Assembly: GCA_965219705.1 (NCBI GenBank)
Contig: OZ244789.1
Location: 2,728,001-2,792,000, forward strand
Length of the DNA: 64,000 nucleotides
Source: JAJECS01 sp965219705
Lineage (GTDB): Bacteria > Chloroflexota > UBA11872
Direction of reading: 5' to 3'
In this document: positions 39,836 to 49,312 of the stretch, in pieces
Position numbering within the stretch: the first letter of the stretch is position 1
Layout of the letters: every line of letters starts with the position of its first letter
Program-made: the position numbers and the translations under genes
The notes under the pieces: model-generated
Seen by the model: only the letters and a program-made list of their open reading frames with translations
The model's database searches: none
Told to the model about the DNA's origin: nothing

Positions 39836-42487
39836 TTAGCGGTCGCGCTCGATGCTTGCCAGGCGGGCGTGGGCGGCTGCCATGCGCGCCACGGGGACGC
39901 GGAAGGGCGAGGCGCTGACGTAGTCCAGACCGAGGCGCTCGCAGAACCCGATGGACTCCGGGTCGCCGCCGTGCTCGCCGCAGATTCCCATTTCGATCTC
40001 CGGATCGGCCTGGCGCCCCTGCTCGACCGCCAGACGCACCAATGCCCCGACGCCGTCCTCGTCCATCACCTGGAAAGGATTGCTGGGCAAAATGCCTGAC
40101 TCGACATAATCAATGAGGAACTTGCCCTCCGCGTCGTCGCGCGAGATGCCGTAGGTGGTTTGGGTGAGGTCGTTGGTGCCGAAGCTGAAGAAGTCCACAA
40201 CCTCGGCGAGCGCCGCGGCCGTCAGGCAGGCGCGCGGGACCTCGATCATCGTGCCGAATTCGTAGGACACCTTGGCGCCGCCGGCGCGCAGCACCTCGTC
40301 CGCGACCGCGTGCAGCCGCGGCTCAATCACCTGCAACTCGCTGACGTGGCTCACGAGGGGAATCATGATCTTCGGGCGCGCCCGCACGCCCGCCACGCTT
40401 AGTTCCAGCGCGGCTTCGATGATCGCGCGCACCTGCATCTCGTAGATCTCGGGATGCTGGATGCCCAGGCGGCAGCCCCGCAGGCCCAGCATGGGGTTGG
40501 CCTCTTGCAGTTCCTCTACACGACGCAGCATGCGCTCGAGTTGCGCCGCGCGCTGCGGATCGGAGCCGTCGGCGATCAGCAACGCAAGCTCTGCCGCGAG
40601 CGGCTCGTGGTCCGGCAGGAACTCGTGCAGCGGCGGGTCCAGGAGCCGAATGACGACCGGAAGCCCATCCATGGCGCGCAGAATGCCCACGAAGTCCGCG
40701 CGCTGAATGGGCAGCAGCCGGTCGAGGGCCCGCTGCCGCTCCTCGGGAGTCTCGGCCAGGATCATCTCCTGGACGATGGGCAGGCGGTCGCCCTCCCGAA
40801 ACATGTGCTCGGTGCGGCAGAGCCCGATGCCCTCGGCGCCGTGCTGGCGAGCCAGCGCCGCCTCGTCCGGCGTGTCGGCATTGCCCCATATGCTCAGCCG
40901 CCGGATATCGTCCGCCCAGCTCAGCAGTACTTCCAGCTCAGGAGTAATCGAGCCGGGGATGAGCGGCAGGGCGCCGGCCAGCACCTCGCCGTCCGTGCCA
41001 TCGACCGTGATCACGTCCCCGGCCCGTACGGTGACGCCATGGGCCGTGAACTGACCGGAGTTCAAGTCGAGGCGCAGAGCGTCGCAGCCCACGACCGCCG
41101 GTATGCCGAGTTGTCGCGCCACGATGGCCGCGTGGCTGGTCGCGCCGCCGCGCGCCGTGAGGATGGCCGCGGAGGCCGCCATGCCGTGAAAGTCGTCCGG
41201 TGACGTTTCCGGCCGCACCAGGATCACCGCCTCGCCGGCCTCCGCGAGCGAGGCGGCCTCGTCCGCGGTAAACACCACGCGCCCGTGGGCCGCGCCGGGG
41301 GACGCGTTGAGACCGGTGGCGATCGGCGGCTCGGCGTATGAGGGATCCACCCGCGGATGCAGCACGGCGCCGACCTGCTCCGGCTCGACGCGCTGCACGG
41401 CGGTCGTCTTGTCGATCACCCCCTCGCGCGCCATGTCGACGGCGATCTTCACAGCCGCGACCGGGCTGCGCTTGCCCGCGCGGGTCTGCAGCATGTACAG
41501 CTTGCTGGCCTCGATGGTGAACTCGAGGTCCTGCATCTCGCGGTAGTGCTGCTCCAGCCGCGTTGCATACGCCTCGAATTCGGCAAACGCCTCGGGCATC
41601 GACGTCTCGAGCGTGGCGATTGCCTCAGGGGTGCGCACGCCGGCGACGACATCCTCGCCCTGGGCGTTGAGGAGGTACTCGCCGAAGAGCTCTCGCTCGC
41701 CGGTGTTGGGATTGCGAGTGAAGGCCACTCCGGTGCCCGAGGTTTGGCCCATGTTGCCGAACACCATCGTCTGGACGTTGACCGCCGTGCCCCAGTCGTT
41801 GGGAAGCCCGTTGACCCTGCGATAGTCCACGGCGCGGCGGCCAAACCACGAGTCGAACACCGCGCGAATCGCATGATCGAGCTGCTGGTGCGGGTCGTCT
41901 GGAAACTCAGCTTGGGTGGCGTCGCGAATGATCCGGCGGAAGTCGGCCGCCACCGCTTGCCAGTCCGCCGCGTCGAGATCGGTGTCATGGGTCGCGCCCA
42001 GCCGGGTCTTGTGGGCGTCGATGCACTCCTCGAACGCGTGGCTCTCCACGCCGAGAACGATCGAGCCGAACCCCTGGATGAATCGGCGGTAGGCGTCCCA
42101 GCCGAAGCGTGCGTCGCCGGTGCGCGCGATGAGCCCCTCGAGTGTGGCGGCGTTCAGACCCAGGTTGAGCACCGTGTCCATCATGCCGGGCATGGACACG
42201 CGCGCGCCGGATCGGACCGACACAAGCAAAGGGTTTTGCGAATCGCCGAAGCGCCGGCCGACGGCTGACTCGACCTCGGCCAGGGCCGCCTCGACCTGGG
42301 CGTCGAGACCGGCGGGAAGGGTGCGGTCGTTGGCGTAGTACTCCAGGCACGCGGCCGTGGTGATGGTGAATCCGGGCGGTACCGGCATGCCGGCCTTGGT
42401 CATCTCGGCTGCGCCGGCGCCCTTGCCCCCGAGCAGATTGCGCAGGGACTCGTCGCCTTCGCGGAATGGGTACACCCACTTCGACAT
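39836..42487 (-). CDS. ppdK: Pyruvate, phosphate dikinase
   Basis: 883 residues, the full length of PPDK, which interconverts PEP + AMP + PPi and pyruvate + ATP + Pi and links glycolysis to gluconeogenesis. The N-terminal ATP-grasp domain has WVYPFREGDESLRNLLGGKG and MPGMMDTVLNLGLN. The phosphohistidine domain carries the catalytic His in TARGGATSHAAIVARQLG. The C-terminal PEP-binding barrel has MIPLVSHVSEL, FGTMIEVPRA, FFSFGTNDLTQTTYG and GICGEHGGDP. ATG 42487 fits the standard N-terminus; an upstream frame to 42568 is not needed. All key residues are present. Confidence 0.97.
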   Translation of the reverse strand: MSKWVYPFREGDESLRNLLGGKGAGAAEMTKAGMPVPPGFTITTAACLEYYANDRTLPAGLDAQVEAALAEVESAVGRRFGDSQNPLLVSVRSGARVSMPGMMDTVLNLGLNAATLEGLIARTGDARFGWDAYRRFIQGFGSIVLGVESHAFEECIDAHKTRLGATHDTDLDAADWQAVAADFRRIIRDATQAEFPDDPHQQLDHAIRAVFDSWFGRRAVDYRRVNGLPNDWGTAVNVQTMVFGNMGQTSGTGVAFTRNPNTGERELFGEYLLNAQGEDVVAGVRTPEAIATLETSMPEAFAEFEAYATRLEQHYREMQDLEFTIEASKLYMLQTRAGKRSPVAAVKIAVDMAREGVIDKTTAVQRVEPEQVGAVLHPRVDPSYAEPPIATGLNASPGAAHGRVVFTADEAASLAEAGEAVILVRPETSPDDFHGMAASAAILTARGGATSHAAIVARQLGIPAVVGCDALRLDLNSGQFTAHGVTVRAGDVITVDGTDGEVLAGALPLIPGSITPELEVLLSWADDIRRLSIWGNADTPDEAALARQHGAEGIGLCRTEHMFREGDRLPIVQEMILAETPEERQRALDRLLPIQRADFVGILRAMDGLPVVIRLLDPPLHEFLPDHEPLAAELALLIADGSDPQRAAQLERMLRRVEELQEANPMLGLRGCRLGIQHPEIYEMQVRAIIEAALELSVAGVRARPKIMIPLVSHVSELQVIEPRLHAVADEVLRAGGAKVSYEFGTMIEVPRACLTAAALAEVVDFFSFGTNDLTQTTYGISRDDAEGKFLIDYVESGILPSNPFQVMDEDGVGALVRLAVEQGRQADPEIEMGICGEHGGDPESIGFCERLGLDYVSASPFRVPVARMAAAHARLASIERDR

Positions 42488-42636
42488 CACGCGGGTGGCG
42501 GGGGGCATGCGGGGTGTGCCAACGGTGCGTACGCTTGGCGTGCGAATGTACCACCGGCGCCGCGCCACCCCGGCCGCCGCGCCGGCGCCTCAAAGGTCGA
42601 ATCGTCTCGCAAATCCTTGCCGGCCGGCGGCCCGTG

Positions 42637-43803
42637 ATGACGGTCGCGCTCGGTCACTTCGCTTCGGACTTTTCCGCCCTGGGGCCGACGATGCTCTATC
42701 CCATCCTGGCCGTGAGCCTGGGGATGTCCTACAGCATGATCGGCCTCGCGGCGCTCGCCTGGGCGGTCACGACCTCGGTCCTCCAACCGTTGTTCGGTCA
42801 TCTCGGTGACCGAATCGGACGGCGCTGGATCGCGTCGTTCAGCCCGGCTTGGATTGCCGTGTGGGTGGCCATGGTCGCGTTTGCGCCCAGCTACACCGTG
42901 CTGGTCGTGTACCTGGTGGTGGCCGCCGTTGGCGTCGCGGCCTTTCACCCGCAGGGCGCGGCGGTGGCCAACGAGGCCCAGGCACGCAACACCGGAACGA
43001 ACGTCGCCCTGTTCTTCCTGGGCGGCCATGCCGCATTCGCCGTCGGTCCGCTGATCCTCGGCGCGGTGCTTGCGGCCGGCGGTCCCGCCTGGATGCCGGT
43101 GGTATTGGCGCCGGTGCTCGCCGTGTCGGCCTATATGGCGTGGTCGCTGCGGGGCTTCCGGGTTCCGCACAGAGCGCCTCTCCGCCTCGATGTGGGGCGG
43201 CGCGCCTTCGGCGGCATCTCGGCGGCGCTGTTCGCGTTGCTGCTGGTGGCCATCGTGCGCGGCTGGGCCTACGCCAGTCTCGCGACCTTCATTCCGGTTT
43301 TCGTGTCACCCGACCGGCCCGATCCACTGCGTGCGGGAATTGTGCTTTCGGCGCATCTGGTAGGACATGCCGTGGCCGCGTTCGCCGGCGGCGTCTTCAC
43401 CGACCGCTTCGGCGTGCGCCGGATTCTGGGTTACTCATCGCTCGTGATGATTCCGGCGCTGCTGGCGTTCGGACTCCTGCCGTTTGGCCCCTGGCACATT
43501 CCCCTTGGCGCGGCGATGGGGGCGGCCCTCGGTGCGGGGTTCACGCCGACGGTCGTCATGGTGCAGCGGCTGCTGCCGGGTCGCATGGGAGCCGCCAGCG
43601 GCATGGTTCTCGGACTGTCGTTCGGCGCCGGCGCGGTGGGGAACTACGTGACCGGGATTGTCGGCGACGCCGCGGGCTTGAACGTCGCGTTCGCCGGTAT
43701 CGCGCTGGCGCAGTTCGTCATCGTCGCGGCGCTGCCTTGGATGCCGCGTCGCGGGCAGGTGCAGGCGACGCCAGCGCGGCCGCGCGGATCTGACCCGGGC
43801 TAG
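42637..43803 (+). CDS. MFS transporter (fosmidomycin-resistance-like)
   Basis: A 388-residue protein with about 12 membrane helices. The opening GHFASDFSALGPTMLYPILA, and the loop LFGHLGDRIGRRW between helices 2 and 3, are diagnostic of the major facilitator superfamily and its Fsr subgroup. A matching cytoplasmic loop in the second half, GGVFTDRFGVRRILG, confirms the two-fold repeat. It would export or import small molecules using the proton gradient; Fsr-like carriers export phosphonate drugs, but assignment beyond MFS is speculative. It is divergent from ppdK (149-base gap). ATG 42637 makes helix 1 start almost at once; an upstream GTG or TTG is possible. The stop shares CTAG with rbsK. 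Confidence 0.88.
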   Translation: MTVALGHFASDFSALGPTMLYPILAVSLGMSYSMIGLAALAWAVTTSVLQPLFGHLGDRIGRRWIASFSPAWIAVWVAMVAFAPSYTVLVVYLVVAAVGVAAFHPQGAAVANEAQARNTGTNVALFFLGGHAAFAVGPLILGAVLAAGGPAWMPVVLAPVLAVSAYMAWSLRGFRVPHRAPLRLDVGRRAFGGISAALFALLLVAIVRGWAYASLATFIPVFVSPDRPDPLRAGIVLSAHLVGHAVAAFAGGVFTDRFGVRRILGYSSLVMIPALLAFGLLPFGPWHIPLGAAMGAALGAGFTPTVVMVQRLLPGRMGAASGMVLGLSFGAGAVGNYVTGIVGDAAGLNVAFAGIALAQFVIVAALPWMPRRGQVQATPARPRGSDPG

Positions 43804-44714
43804 GCCAAAGTCGTGGCGAGCTGCGCCGCGATCTCCGCGCGCGTGGGCATGGACGGTTGGGCCCCGGGCCGGGTTGCCGCCAGCGCTCCGGCGGCGTTGC
43901 CCCAGGCGAGCGCCGTCGGCAGGGTTTCACCCAGCGCCAGCGCGGCGGCCATGGCGCCGCAAAACGCGTCCCCGGCGCCGGTCGTGTCGACGACGTTGAC
44001 CGGGTGTGCGGCCAGGCGGTGCGGGCAACAGTCGACGTGGGCCGCCAGACCGTCGCCGCCCAGCGTGATCACACATCCCCGCCCGACGCCGGCAGCCAGG
44101 CTTCGCGCGGCGTGGGCGGCGTCGGCGCTGGCGACGGTTGTTCCCAGCAGGTCGGACGCCTCGATCTCGTTCACGATAAGCAGATCGACCACGTCCAGCG
44201 GCAGTTCCGCCTCCGGCTCGAGAGGCGCGGCGTTCAATACGCGGATGGCCCCCTCGGGCGCATGGTCCAGGGCGGCGCGCACCGCGTCGTCCGGCACTTC
44301 CCGCTGGACCACCACAACGGCCGGATCGTGCGCGGCTATGGCCCGCGCAACGTCTTCCGGCCGCACGGTCAGATTGGCCCCCTCCGCCAAGGCGATGGCA
44401 TTGGCGCCGGAGCCGTCGACCACGATCATCGCGGTGCCCGTGGCGGCATCCGCGGTCTGGCAAATGCCGGTGCTGTTCACGCCGGCCGCGGCCAGCGATT
44501 CCAGCATGGCCGTACCCGCGTCGTCCCGGCCCACGGCGCCAACCATGGCTACCGCCGCACCGGCGCGCGCCGCCGCCACAGCCTGATTGGCTCCCTTGCC
44601 GCCGGGATAGCGTCCGATACGCCCGCCGGGAACGGTCTCACCGGGACGCGGGATGCGTGGGACGCGCATGACCATGTCCATGTTGAGGCTGCCGACAACG
44701 ACCACGCTGCTCAT
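43800..44714 (-). CDS. rbsK: Ribokinase (PfkB family)
   Basis: A 304-residue PfkB sugar kinase. VVVGSLNMDMVMRVPRIPRP and GRIGRYPGGKGANQAVAAAR at the N-terminus give the substrate-binding region; NVVDTTGAGDAFCGAM near 250 holds the catalytic Asp and the anion hole (GAGD); ITLGGDGLAAH precedes it. These match ribokinase (D-ribose + ATP to ribose-5-phosphate). The overlap ATGA with the upstream WecG/TagA gene suggests coupled translation, although the functions seem unrelated. No ribose transporter is in the window. Other PfkB substrates remain possible, but GSLNMD and GGKGANQA favour RbsK. Confidence 0.9.
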   Translation of the reverse strand: MSSVVVVGSLNMDMVMRVPRIPRPGETVPGGRIGRYPGGKGANQAVAAARAGAAVAMVGAVGRDDAGTAMLESLAAAGVNSTGICQTADAATGTAMIVVDGSGANAIALAEGANLTVRPEDVARAIAAHDPAVVVVQREVPDDAVRAALDHAPEGAIRVLNAAPLEPEAELPLDVVDLLIVNEIEASDLLGTTVASADAAHAARSLAAGVGRGCVITLGGDGLAAHVDCCPHRLAAHPVNVVDTTGAGDAFCGAMAAALALGETLPTALAWGNAAGALAATRPGAQPSMPTRAEIAAQLATTLA

Positions 44715-45499
44715 CGCGCGAGGCGCTCGCCGTGCATTTGCACGATCTCCCGTGCCGCGAGCGCCGCGAACACGGGCAGGACCCGCATGCGACGCCAGCG
44801 GGCGGGCTGCCGCCACAGACGGTAGGCCCATTCCAGGCCCGTGGCTCGCAGCGCGGCGGGTGCCCGCGGCACACGGCCGCTGAGATAATCCAACGTGCCG
44901 CCCACGCCGATGGCGACGCACTCCGCGTCCGCGTCCACGTTGCGATTAATCCAGAACTCTTGATGGGGAGCGCCATAGCCCACGCAGAGGATGCGCGGGC
45001 GGACCTCCTTCAGGAACGCCTGCGCCGCGCTGTCGTCCTCGGGTCCGCGCGCGCCCGAATAGACGTGCGGCGGACGCAGCCCCGGCACGTCGTGAGCCAG
45101 ACGCTCCGCCGCGGCCTCGGCCACTCCGGGCGCGCCGCCCACGAGCGCCGTGGGCCACCCGCGGAAGGCCGCGAGCTTCATGGCTTCCTGCATGAGCGCC
45201 ACGCCGGTGACGCGGCCGGGGACGGGCCCGCGGCCCAGCCGCCCCGCGATTACGACGCCGATTCCGTCCGGCACGTTCAGCCGGGTGCGCTCGAGCAGGC
45301 CCTGAAACGCCGGATCCCGGCGCGCCTGCATCACGAACTCGGGATTTACCGTGGCGACGTGCGCGCGCACTCCGCGCTGCGCCCACGCATCGATCCACGC
45401 CGTAGCGTGGCCCAGGTCGACGCCGTGGATCCGCGCGCCGAGGACGCGGAACTCAACGGCTTGCAGCGCCTCAACCTCGGTGGAGGGAGCGTCGCTCAT
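44711..45499 (-). CDS. WecG/TagA/CpsF-family glycosyltransferase (GT26)
   Basis: A 262-residue enzyme of the WecG/TagA/CpsF family (GT26), which transfers sugars such as N-acetylmannosamine(uronate) onto lipid-linked GlcNAc for wall teichoic acid or enterobacterial common antigen. It contains VATVNPEFVMQARRDPAF, the family motif LNVPDGIGVVIAGR, RVTGVALM, then ILCVGYGAPHQEFWI and AIGVGGTLDYLSGRVPRAP, with its invariant GVGG and loop. The ATG at 45499 overlaps the stop of the upstream GT9 gene and its own stop overlaps rbsK, so it is in a translationally coupled set. Together with the nearby GT9 gene it points to a lipid-linked glycan. Confidence 0.93.
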   Translation of the reverse strand: MSDAPSTEVEALQAVEFRVLGARIHGVDLGHATAWIDAWAQRGVRAHVATVNPEFVMQARRDPAFQGLLERTRLNVPDGIGVVIAGRLGRGPVPGRVTGVALMQEAMKLAAFRGWPTALVGGAPGVAEAAAERLAHDVPGLRPPHVYSGARGPEDDSAAQAFLKEVRPRILCVGYGAPHQEFWINRNVDADAECVAIGVGGTLDYLSGRVPRAPAALRATGLEWAYRLWRQPARWRRMRVLPVFAALAAREIVQMHGERLAR

Positions 45500-46668
45500 G
45501 CGGCCGGGCCGGACAGCATCGAACGCGCGGTGCTGACGACGCGGTCGGGGTGGAGCCATTCCATACAGAGCGTGTCGCCAAATGCGCACGTCGCCGTCTG
45601 ACGAAAGTCATAGCAAGGTCCGCAGGGCAGGTCCACGCGCAGGGCCGCGCAGGCCGGGTCTCCGGGTCCGTGCAGGGCGGTGTCCGTCGGTCCGTGCAGC
45701 GCGATCACCCGCGTGCCCAGGGCTCGCGCCAGGTGCGCCGGGCCGCTGTCGGTGGAGATCACGAGGTCCGCCGCCTGGAGCGAGCCCATGAGTGCTTCGA
45801 GCGACGTTTCGCCGGTGAGGTCGATCAGCTCATGAACCGAGGCTTGCAGCCGCTGAGCCAGGGTGCGGTCGCCGGCCAGGCCGACCAATGCAATGGTCGC
45901 GCCGCTTTCCCGAATCGCGGCCAGCGCGCGTTCCCAGTGCTCCTCCCGCCAGCGCTTGGCGTCGCCGTGCGCCGCTCCGGCATGCGCCACGACCAGCGGG
46001 CGCGGGGCGCCGGCCAGAGCCGGCGGCACGGGCAGGTCGTCGGCGCGGTCGATAGCGCGCCAGGGCGCCTCGGCGCCATCGACCAGGTGTGCGGCGAGCT
46101 CGGTTTCGTGCGGTCCGCCGTTGCGGCGGCCGCCGTCGAAGGCCCGGTCGAAGCTGTAGAGCGGGGCCTCACGCCCGTAGCCGCGGCGCTCTCGGGCGCC
46201 ACTGAGCGCCACGAGCGTCCCGGCAATCGGACCGTAGATGCTCACCGCAAGGTCTAACCGCCGCGCGCGTATGCCGTACAAAGCTCGCAGCACGCCGCCC
46301 CAGCGCCGCGGGTCCAGGCAGGCGGGCCAGTGCGTGACCGCCGCGGGGTCCAGGGCAATCGTCTCGTCGACAGCCGAGCAGCGTTCCACAATCGCGCGCC
46401 ACTGCGGCGGCGCCATGAAGGCGATGTGCGCTTGCGGCCACCGTCGGCGCGCCGCATGGGCGGCCGATAGCCCGTTGACGATGTCTCCCATCAGGTCGAG
46501 CCGTATCAGCAACACCGACCGGGGCTCAACGCACCTGCTGGATGCTGCCGAAGCCCGGCGCCAGAGGGCGATTGCGGCGAGCCCCGGAGTGAGTACGGCG
46601 GCGGCGAGCCGACCCAGCAGCGCCCGCGCTGGACGTTTCACCCGGAGTCGTCGGCCGGCGCCGGCCAC
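45496..46668 (-). CDS. Glycosyltransferase family 9 (heptosyltransferase-like), second copy
   Basis: A 390-residue GT-B enzyme. The N-terminus has a hydrophobic stretch (about 14-37) before SVLLIRLDLMGDIVNGLSAA, which contains the catalytic Asp of the family. The donor domain has VVAHAGAAHGDAKRWREEHW and DLTGETSLEALMGSLQAADL, then VISTDSGPAHLARALGT with the conserved Asp-Ser-Gly-x-x-His. The end has CGPCYDFRQTATC, two Cys pairs perhaps forming disulfides or binding metal. Both family motifs are complete, unlike in the first GT9 gene (Ala for His). It overlaps the upstream DUF1992 gene (31 bases) and the downstream GT26 gene (4 bases). Probable substrate: heptose or other sugar on a lipid-linked acceptor. 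Confidence 0.87.
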   Translation of the reverse strand: MAGAGRRLRVKRPARALLGRLAAAVLTPGLAAIALWRRASAASSRCVEPRSVLLIRLDLMGDIVNGLSAAHAARRRWPQAHIAFMAPPQWRAIVERCSAVDETIALDPAAVTHWPACLDPRRWGGVLRALYGIRARRLDLAVSIYGPIAGTLVALSGARERRGYGREAPLYSFDRAFDGGRRNGGPHETELAAHLVDGAEAPWRAIDRADDLPVPPALAGAPRPLVVAHAGAAHGDAKRWREEHWERALAAIRESGATIALVGLAGDRTLAQRLQASVHELIDLTGETSLEALMGSLQAADLVISTDSGPAHLARALGTRVIALHGPTDTALHGPGDPACAALRVDLPCGPCYDFRQTATCAFGDTLCMEWLHPDRVVSTARSMLSGPAA

Positions 46669-47153
46669 GGCCAGATCGCCTTGAGCGCGTCGAGCTCGGT
46701 GCGCGGCAGGAAGCCGAACCGTGCCGCACCGCGCGGCGCGATCGTGTTGAACCGATCGATCAGGCGGACGATGGTCTGGACGTCCCTTTCCAGACGGTCG
46801 CGCAGCTCCGCGTGTTCACGCCCCGCTGCCCGAAAGCGCGCGGTAAAGTCGCCGGCCGGTCCCGCCAGCGCGTGATCGAGCACACGGCGCATCCGTTGCT
46901 CATGGTCGCGCCGGGCCGCGCGAAAGTCGTCGATGCGCCGCTCGATTTCGCCCGCCAGGTCTACCCATGCGGGGGCCATGCCGGCGTTTTCCAGCACTTT
47001 GAACGGCACGCGCAGCTCGTCCGGAACTGTCCCCGCGTCCGTTGCCAGCGGGCGGCCGGCTCCCGCGAGATTGTCGAACGCACCCTCGGCAGCCGCCTGC
47101 TCGATGGCCTGATCCACACGCCGCTGAATCGGGCCCGTTTCATCACTGGTCAT
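46638..47153 (-). CDS. DUF1992 (DnaJ-homologue C28-type) protein
   Basis: A 171-residue soluble, mostly helical protein. GAFDNLAGAGRPLATDAG near 25-42 and KVLENAGMAPAWVDLAGEI near 52-70 match the DUF1992/DNAJC28 conserved domain. The next part (about 75-150) is a long helix pair. The function is not established; the J domain of eukaryotic relatives is absent. Its last codons overlap the start of the GT9 gene, so they are probably cotranscribed. Upstream (47154-47527) are REP-like repeats only. Family call is firm, role unknown. Confidence 0.85.
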   Translation of the reverse strand: MTSDETGPIQRRVDQAIEQAAAEGAFDNLAGAGRPLATDAGTVPDELRVPFKVLENAGMAPAWVDLAGEIERRIDDFRAARRDHEQRMRRVLDHALAGPAGDFTARFRAAGREHAELRDRLERDVQTIVRLIDRFNTIAPRGAARFGFLPRTELDALKAIWPWPAPADDSG

Positions 47154-47195
47154 GCGTCAACCGATACCCGGTCGTCGTACAGGGGCGCCCCGTCT

Positions 47196-47320
47196 GTCAT
47201 TCCGAACGCAGTGAGGAATCTGGAGCCGCTGCGCCATATCCCCTGCTCTTGAGATTCCTCGCTCCGCTCGGAATGACAAAAGGGGGGCTCGGAATGACGA
47301 ACGGGAGGCTCGGAATGGCA
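47196..47320. repeat. Inverted pair of REP-like repeats
   Basis: GTCATTCCGAACGCAGTGAG with GAATCT (47196-47221) and its near reverse complement AGATTCCTCGCTCCGCTCGG with AATGAC (about 47252-47278) form a long imperfect hairpin. Two partial CTCGGAATG(A/G)C copies follow to about 47320. The rest of the 374-base gap (47154-47527) has no convincing gene. Confidence 0.8.
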
Positions 47321-47527
47321 TCGGTGGGGCTGAAACGGCATGGGTGGGGCTTCAGGGTCGTGGCCGGCGGAAGGAGGCGGCTCCAGCCTGAATCAAAGTG
47401 GCCTATTACTCAAGACTGCGACGCCTGCTCGCATCCAACGGTTGGGTTGGGGTGAGCCGGTCGAGTCCCACCGTCGCCGTCAACGGCCGCCTTGGGCTTC
47501 CTGTGATGAGCGAGCCTGAGGCGCACG

Positions 47528-48883
47528 CTACGCCCCTGCCCATGGCTGCGGGTCTATCTCGTGCGGCACGCCGGCCGCCGCGCGCACGTCGGCTGCGACC
47601 GCCAGGCTGCCGGTGGCCAGCACCGCCTCGCCGCGCCGGCACGCCGCGCGCGCTTGCCGCAGCGCCGCGTCGGTCGATGCCGCGATCTCCGCCTTGTCGG
47701 GAAGACCATATCGCCGGATCATGCGCTCGGGCGCCCAGCCCCGCGGGTGCTCCGGCTCCACTAGGATCAGGCGCGTGGCATAGCCGCGCAGCCCGTCCAG
47801 CATTTCCGGCACGCGCTTGTCGCGCAGCGCGCCAAAGATCACCGGGCCGCGCCGTATGGAAAAGACTTCCCGCAGCGCCGCGACGATAGCCTCGATCGCC
47901 TCCGGCGTATGCGCCCCATCCACGATGGTCAACGGATCGTTCGCGACAACCTCCAGCCGCCCCGGCCAAGCCGCGGCGCCGAACCCGGCTCGAATGGCGC
48001 CGCGATCGATCGACAATCCATGATCCGCCAACGCGCGGCAGACGTGCCACGCGACGGCGGCATTCCGGCGCTGGTGCGGGCCGACCAGACCCACGGGCAG
48101 TTGTCCGCCGTCATCGGGCGCGCCCACGAGCATTACGGGGCGGGCGCCGCGCCAGGCCGTGCCACCGTTCCAGGCCAGCGGCTCGACCACGGCCAGCGGC
48201 GCTCCCGCGTCCCGGCAGGCTGTGCGAAACACCGACACCGCCTCGTCGGATTGAGCGGCGGCGATCACCGGCACGCCGGGCTTGATGATCCCGGCCTTCT
48301 CGTGCGCGATGGCCGCCAGGGAGTCTCCCAACACACGGGTGTGCTCCAGCACGATCGTCGTCAGGCCGACCACCGCCGGATCGATCACGCGGGTCGCATC
48401 CAGCCGTCCCCCCAGCCCGACCTCGATGACGGCCAGGTCGACCTGCTGCTCGGCGAACCACAGCAGCGCGAGCACGGTGGCGAGCTCGAAGGTCGAATAC
48501 GGCCCGTCGTCAGGGTGGGCGGCGGTCAGCGCCTCGATTCGCGGCGCTATCCGTTCGCAAAGGTCGGCGAACGCCTGCGGCTCGATGGGGCGCCCGTCGA
48601 TCGCGGCGCGCTCGCGAAAGGAGTGCAGATGCGGCTGCGTGTAGGCGCCGGTGCGCAGGTCCGCCGCCTCCGCTGCAGCCGCGATCAGGGCGCAGACGCT
48701 GCCCTTGCCCTTGCTGCCGCCGACGTGGACGCAGGTCAGTCCAAGGTGCGGATCGCCGAGCGCGTGCAGTAGCCGGCGCGTGCGCGCCGGACCCGCCTCA
48801 TAGGCCGCCCGACCCGCGTGGCCGACGCCCCGCTCCAGGTCGGCAAAGCTGTAGATCCAGCGCAGCGCCTCGTCATAGGTCAT
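47528..48883 (-). CDS. folC: Bifunctional folylpolyglutamate synthase/dihydrofolate synthase FolC
   Basis: A 451-residue Mur-ligase-type ATP-dependent enzyme that adds glutamate to folates, and in bacteria often also forms dihydrofolate. The N-terminus MTYDEALRWIYSFADLERG, the P-loop VHVGGSKGKGSVCALIAAA near 55, and then LAVIEVGLGGRLDATRVI, ITTIVLEHTRVLG-type, HEKAGIIKPGVPV and DGAHTPEA motifs are all present. The C-terminal domain begins near 300. It ends at 47528 and is followed leftward by repeats and DUF1992. Together with folK, 1 kb away on the same strand, it forms a dispersed folate pair. Normal length and motifs. Confidence 0.95.
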   Translation of the reverse strand: MTYDEALRWIYSFADLERGVGHAGRAAYEAGPARTRRLLHALGDPHLGLTCVHVGGSKGKGSVCALIAAAAEAADLRTGAYTQPHLHSFRERAAIDGRPIEPQAFADLCERIAPRIEALTAAHPDDGPYSTFELATVLALLWFAEQQVDLAVIEVGLGGRLDATRVIDPAVVGLTTIVLEHTRVLGDSLAAIAHEKAGIIKPGVPVIAAAQSDEAVSVFRTACRDAGAPLAVVEPLAWNGGTAWRGARPVMLVGAPDDGGQLPVGLVGPHQRRNAAVAWHVCRALADHGLSIDRGAIRAGFGAAAWPGRLEVVANDPLTIVDGAHTPEAIEAIVAALREVFSIRRGPVIFGALRDKRVPEMLDGLRGYATRLILVEPEHPRGWAPERMIRRYGLPDKAEIAASTDAALRQARAACRRGEAVLATGSLAVAADVRAAAGVPHEIDPQPWAGA

Positions 48884-48939
48884 GGACGGGGGCCATTCAG
48901 GTGGAAGCCTACGAAGGTTGCGCGGAGACCTCCGTCATA

Positions 48940-49165
48940 CCCGCCGAAACCTCCGTCACGCTCGCGAGAACCTTCGTCATTCCCGCGCCCCAATCCGTCA
49001 TTCCGGCGAAAGCCGGAATCCAGGGCCTGCCGTCGGGTACCGGTCCGGCCCCCTCTCCCTCGGGAGAGGGTTGGGGTGAGGGGGGCTGGCCCAACCAAGC
49101 CCCCGCACGTGATGAACCCGCCTCCTCCGTCATTCCGGCGGACGCCGGAATCCAGGCCCCTATGA
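48940..49165. repeat. Dense cluster of dispersed repeats upstream of folC
   Basis: Degenerate CGTCAT(A/T)CCCGC and CGTCACGCTCGCG copies are followed by a full GTCATTCCGGCGAAAGCCGG-type palindrome (48998-49021), a CCCTCTCCCTCGGGAGAGGG hairpin plus TTGGGGTGAGG (49050-49081), and another CGTCATTCCGGCGGACGCCG palindrome (49129-49152). They fill the 402-base gap between folC and folK (48884-49285); no gene is seen. Confidence 0.8.
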
Positions 49166-49198
49166 TCCCTGTCGCTCATGCGATTCCGCGGCCGCTTG

Positions 49199-49312
49199 GC
49201 GTAGAGCCTGCCCCGTACTTCATACGGGGGGCGGGTCTCAGACCCGCCCGTGCCGGGATTCGCAAGGGCCGCCGCATAAACGCCGTCATTCCGGCGGAAG
49301 CCGGAATCCACT
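49199..49312. repeat. Repeats reaching into the 3' end of folK
   Basis: A CCCCGTACTTCATACGGGG hairpin (about 49211-49229), related to the one at 22.3 kb, is followed by GCGGGTCTCAGACCCGC and a GTCATTCCGGCGGAAGCCGG palindrome (49285-49310). The palindrome supplies the stop codon and the last dozen codons of folK. Confidence 0.75.

Noticed and set aside
47463..47475. Short match (GAGTCCCACCGTCG) to the 3' end of tRNA-Thr at 13168-13181, a possible attachment-site copy
   Set aside because: Only about 13 of 15 bases match, 34 kb away, with no integrase or mobile genes between; chance is sufficient.
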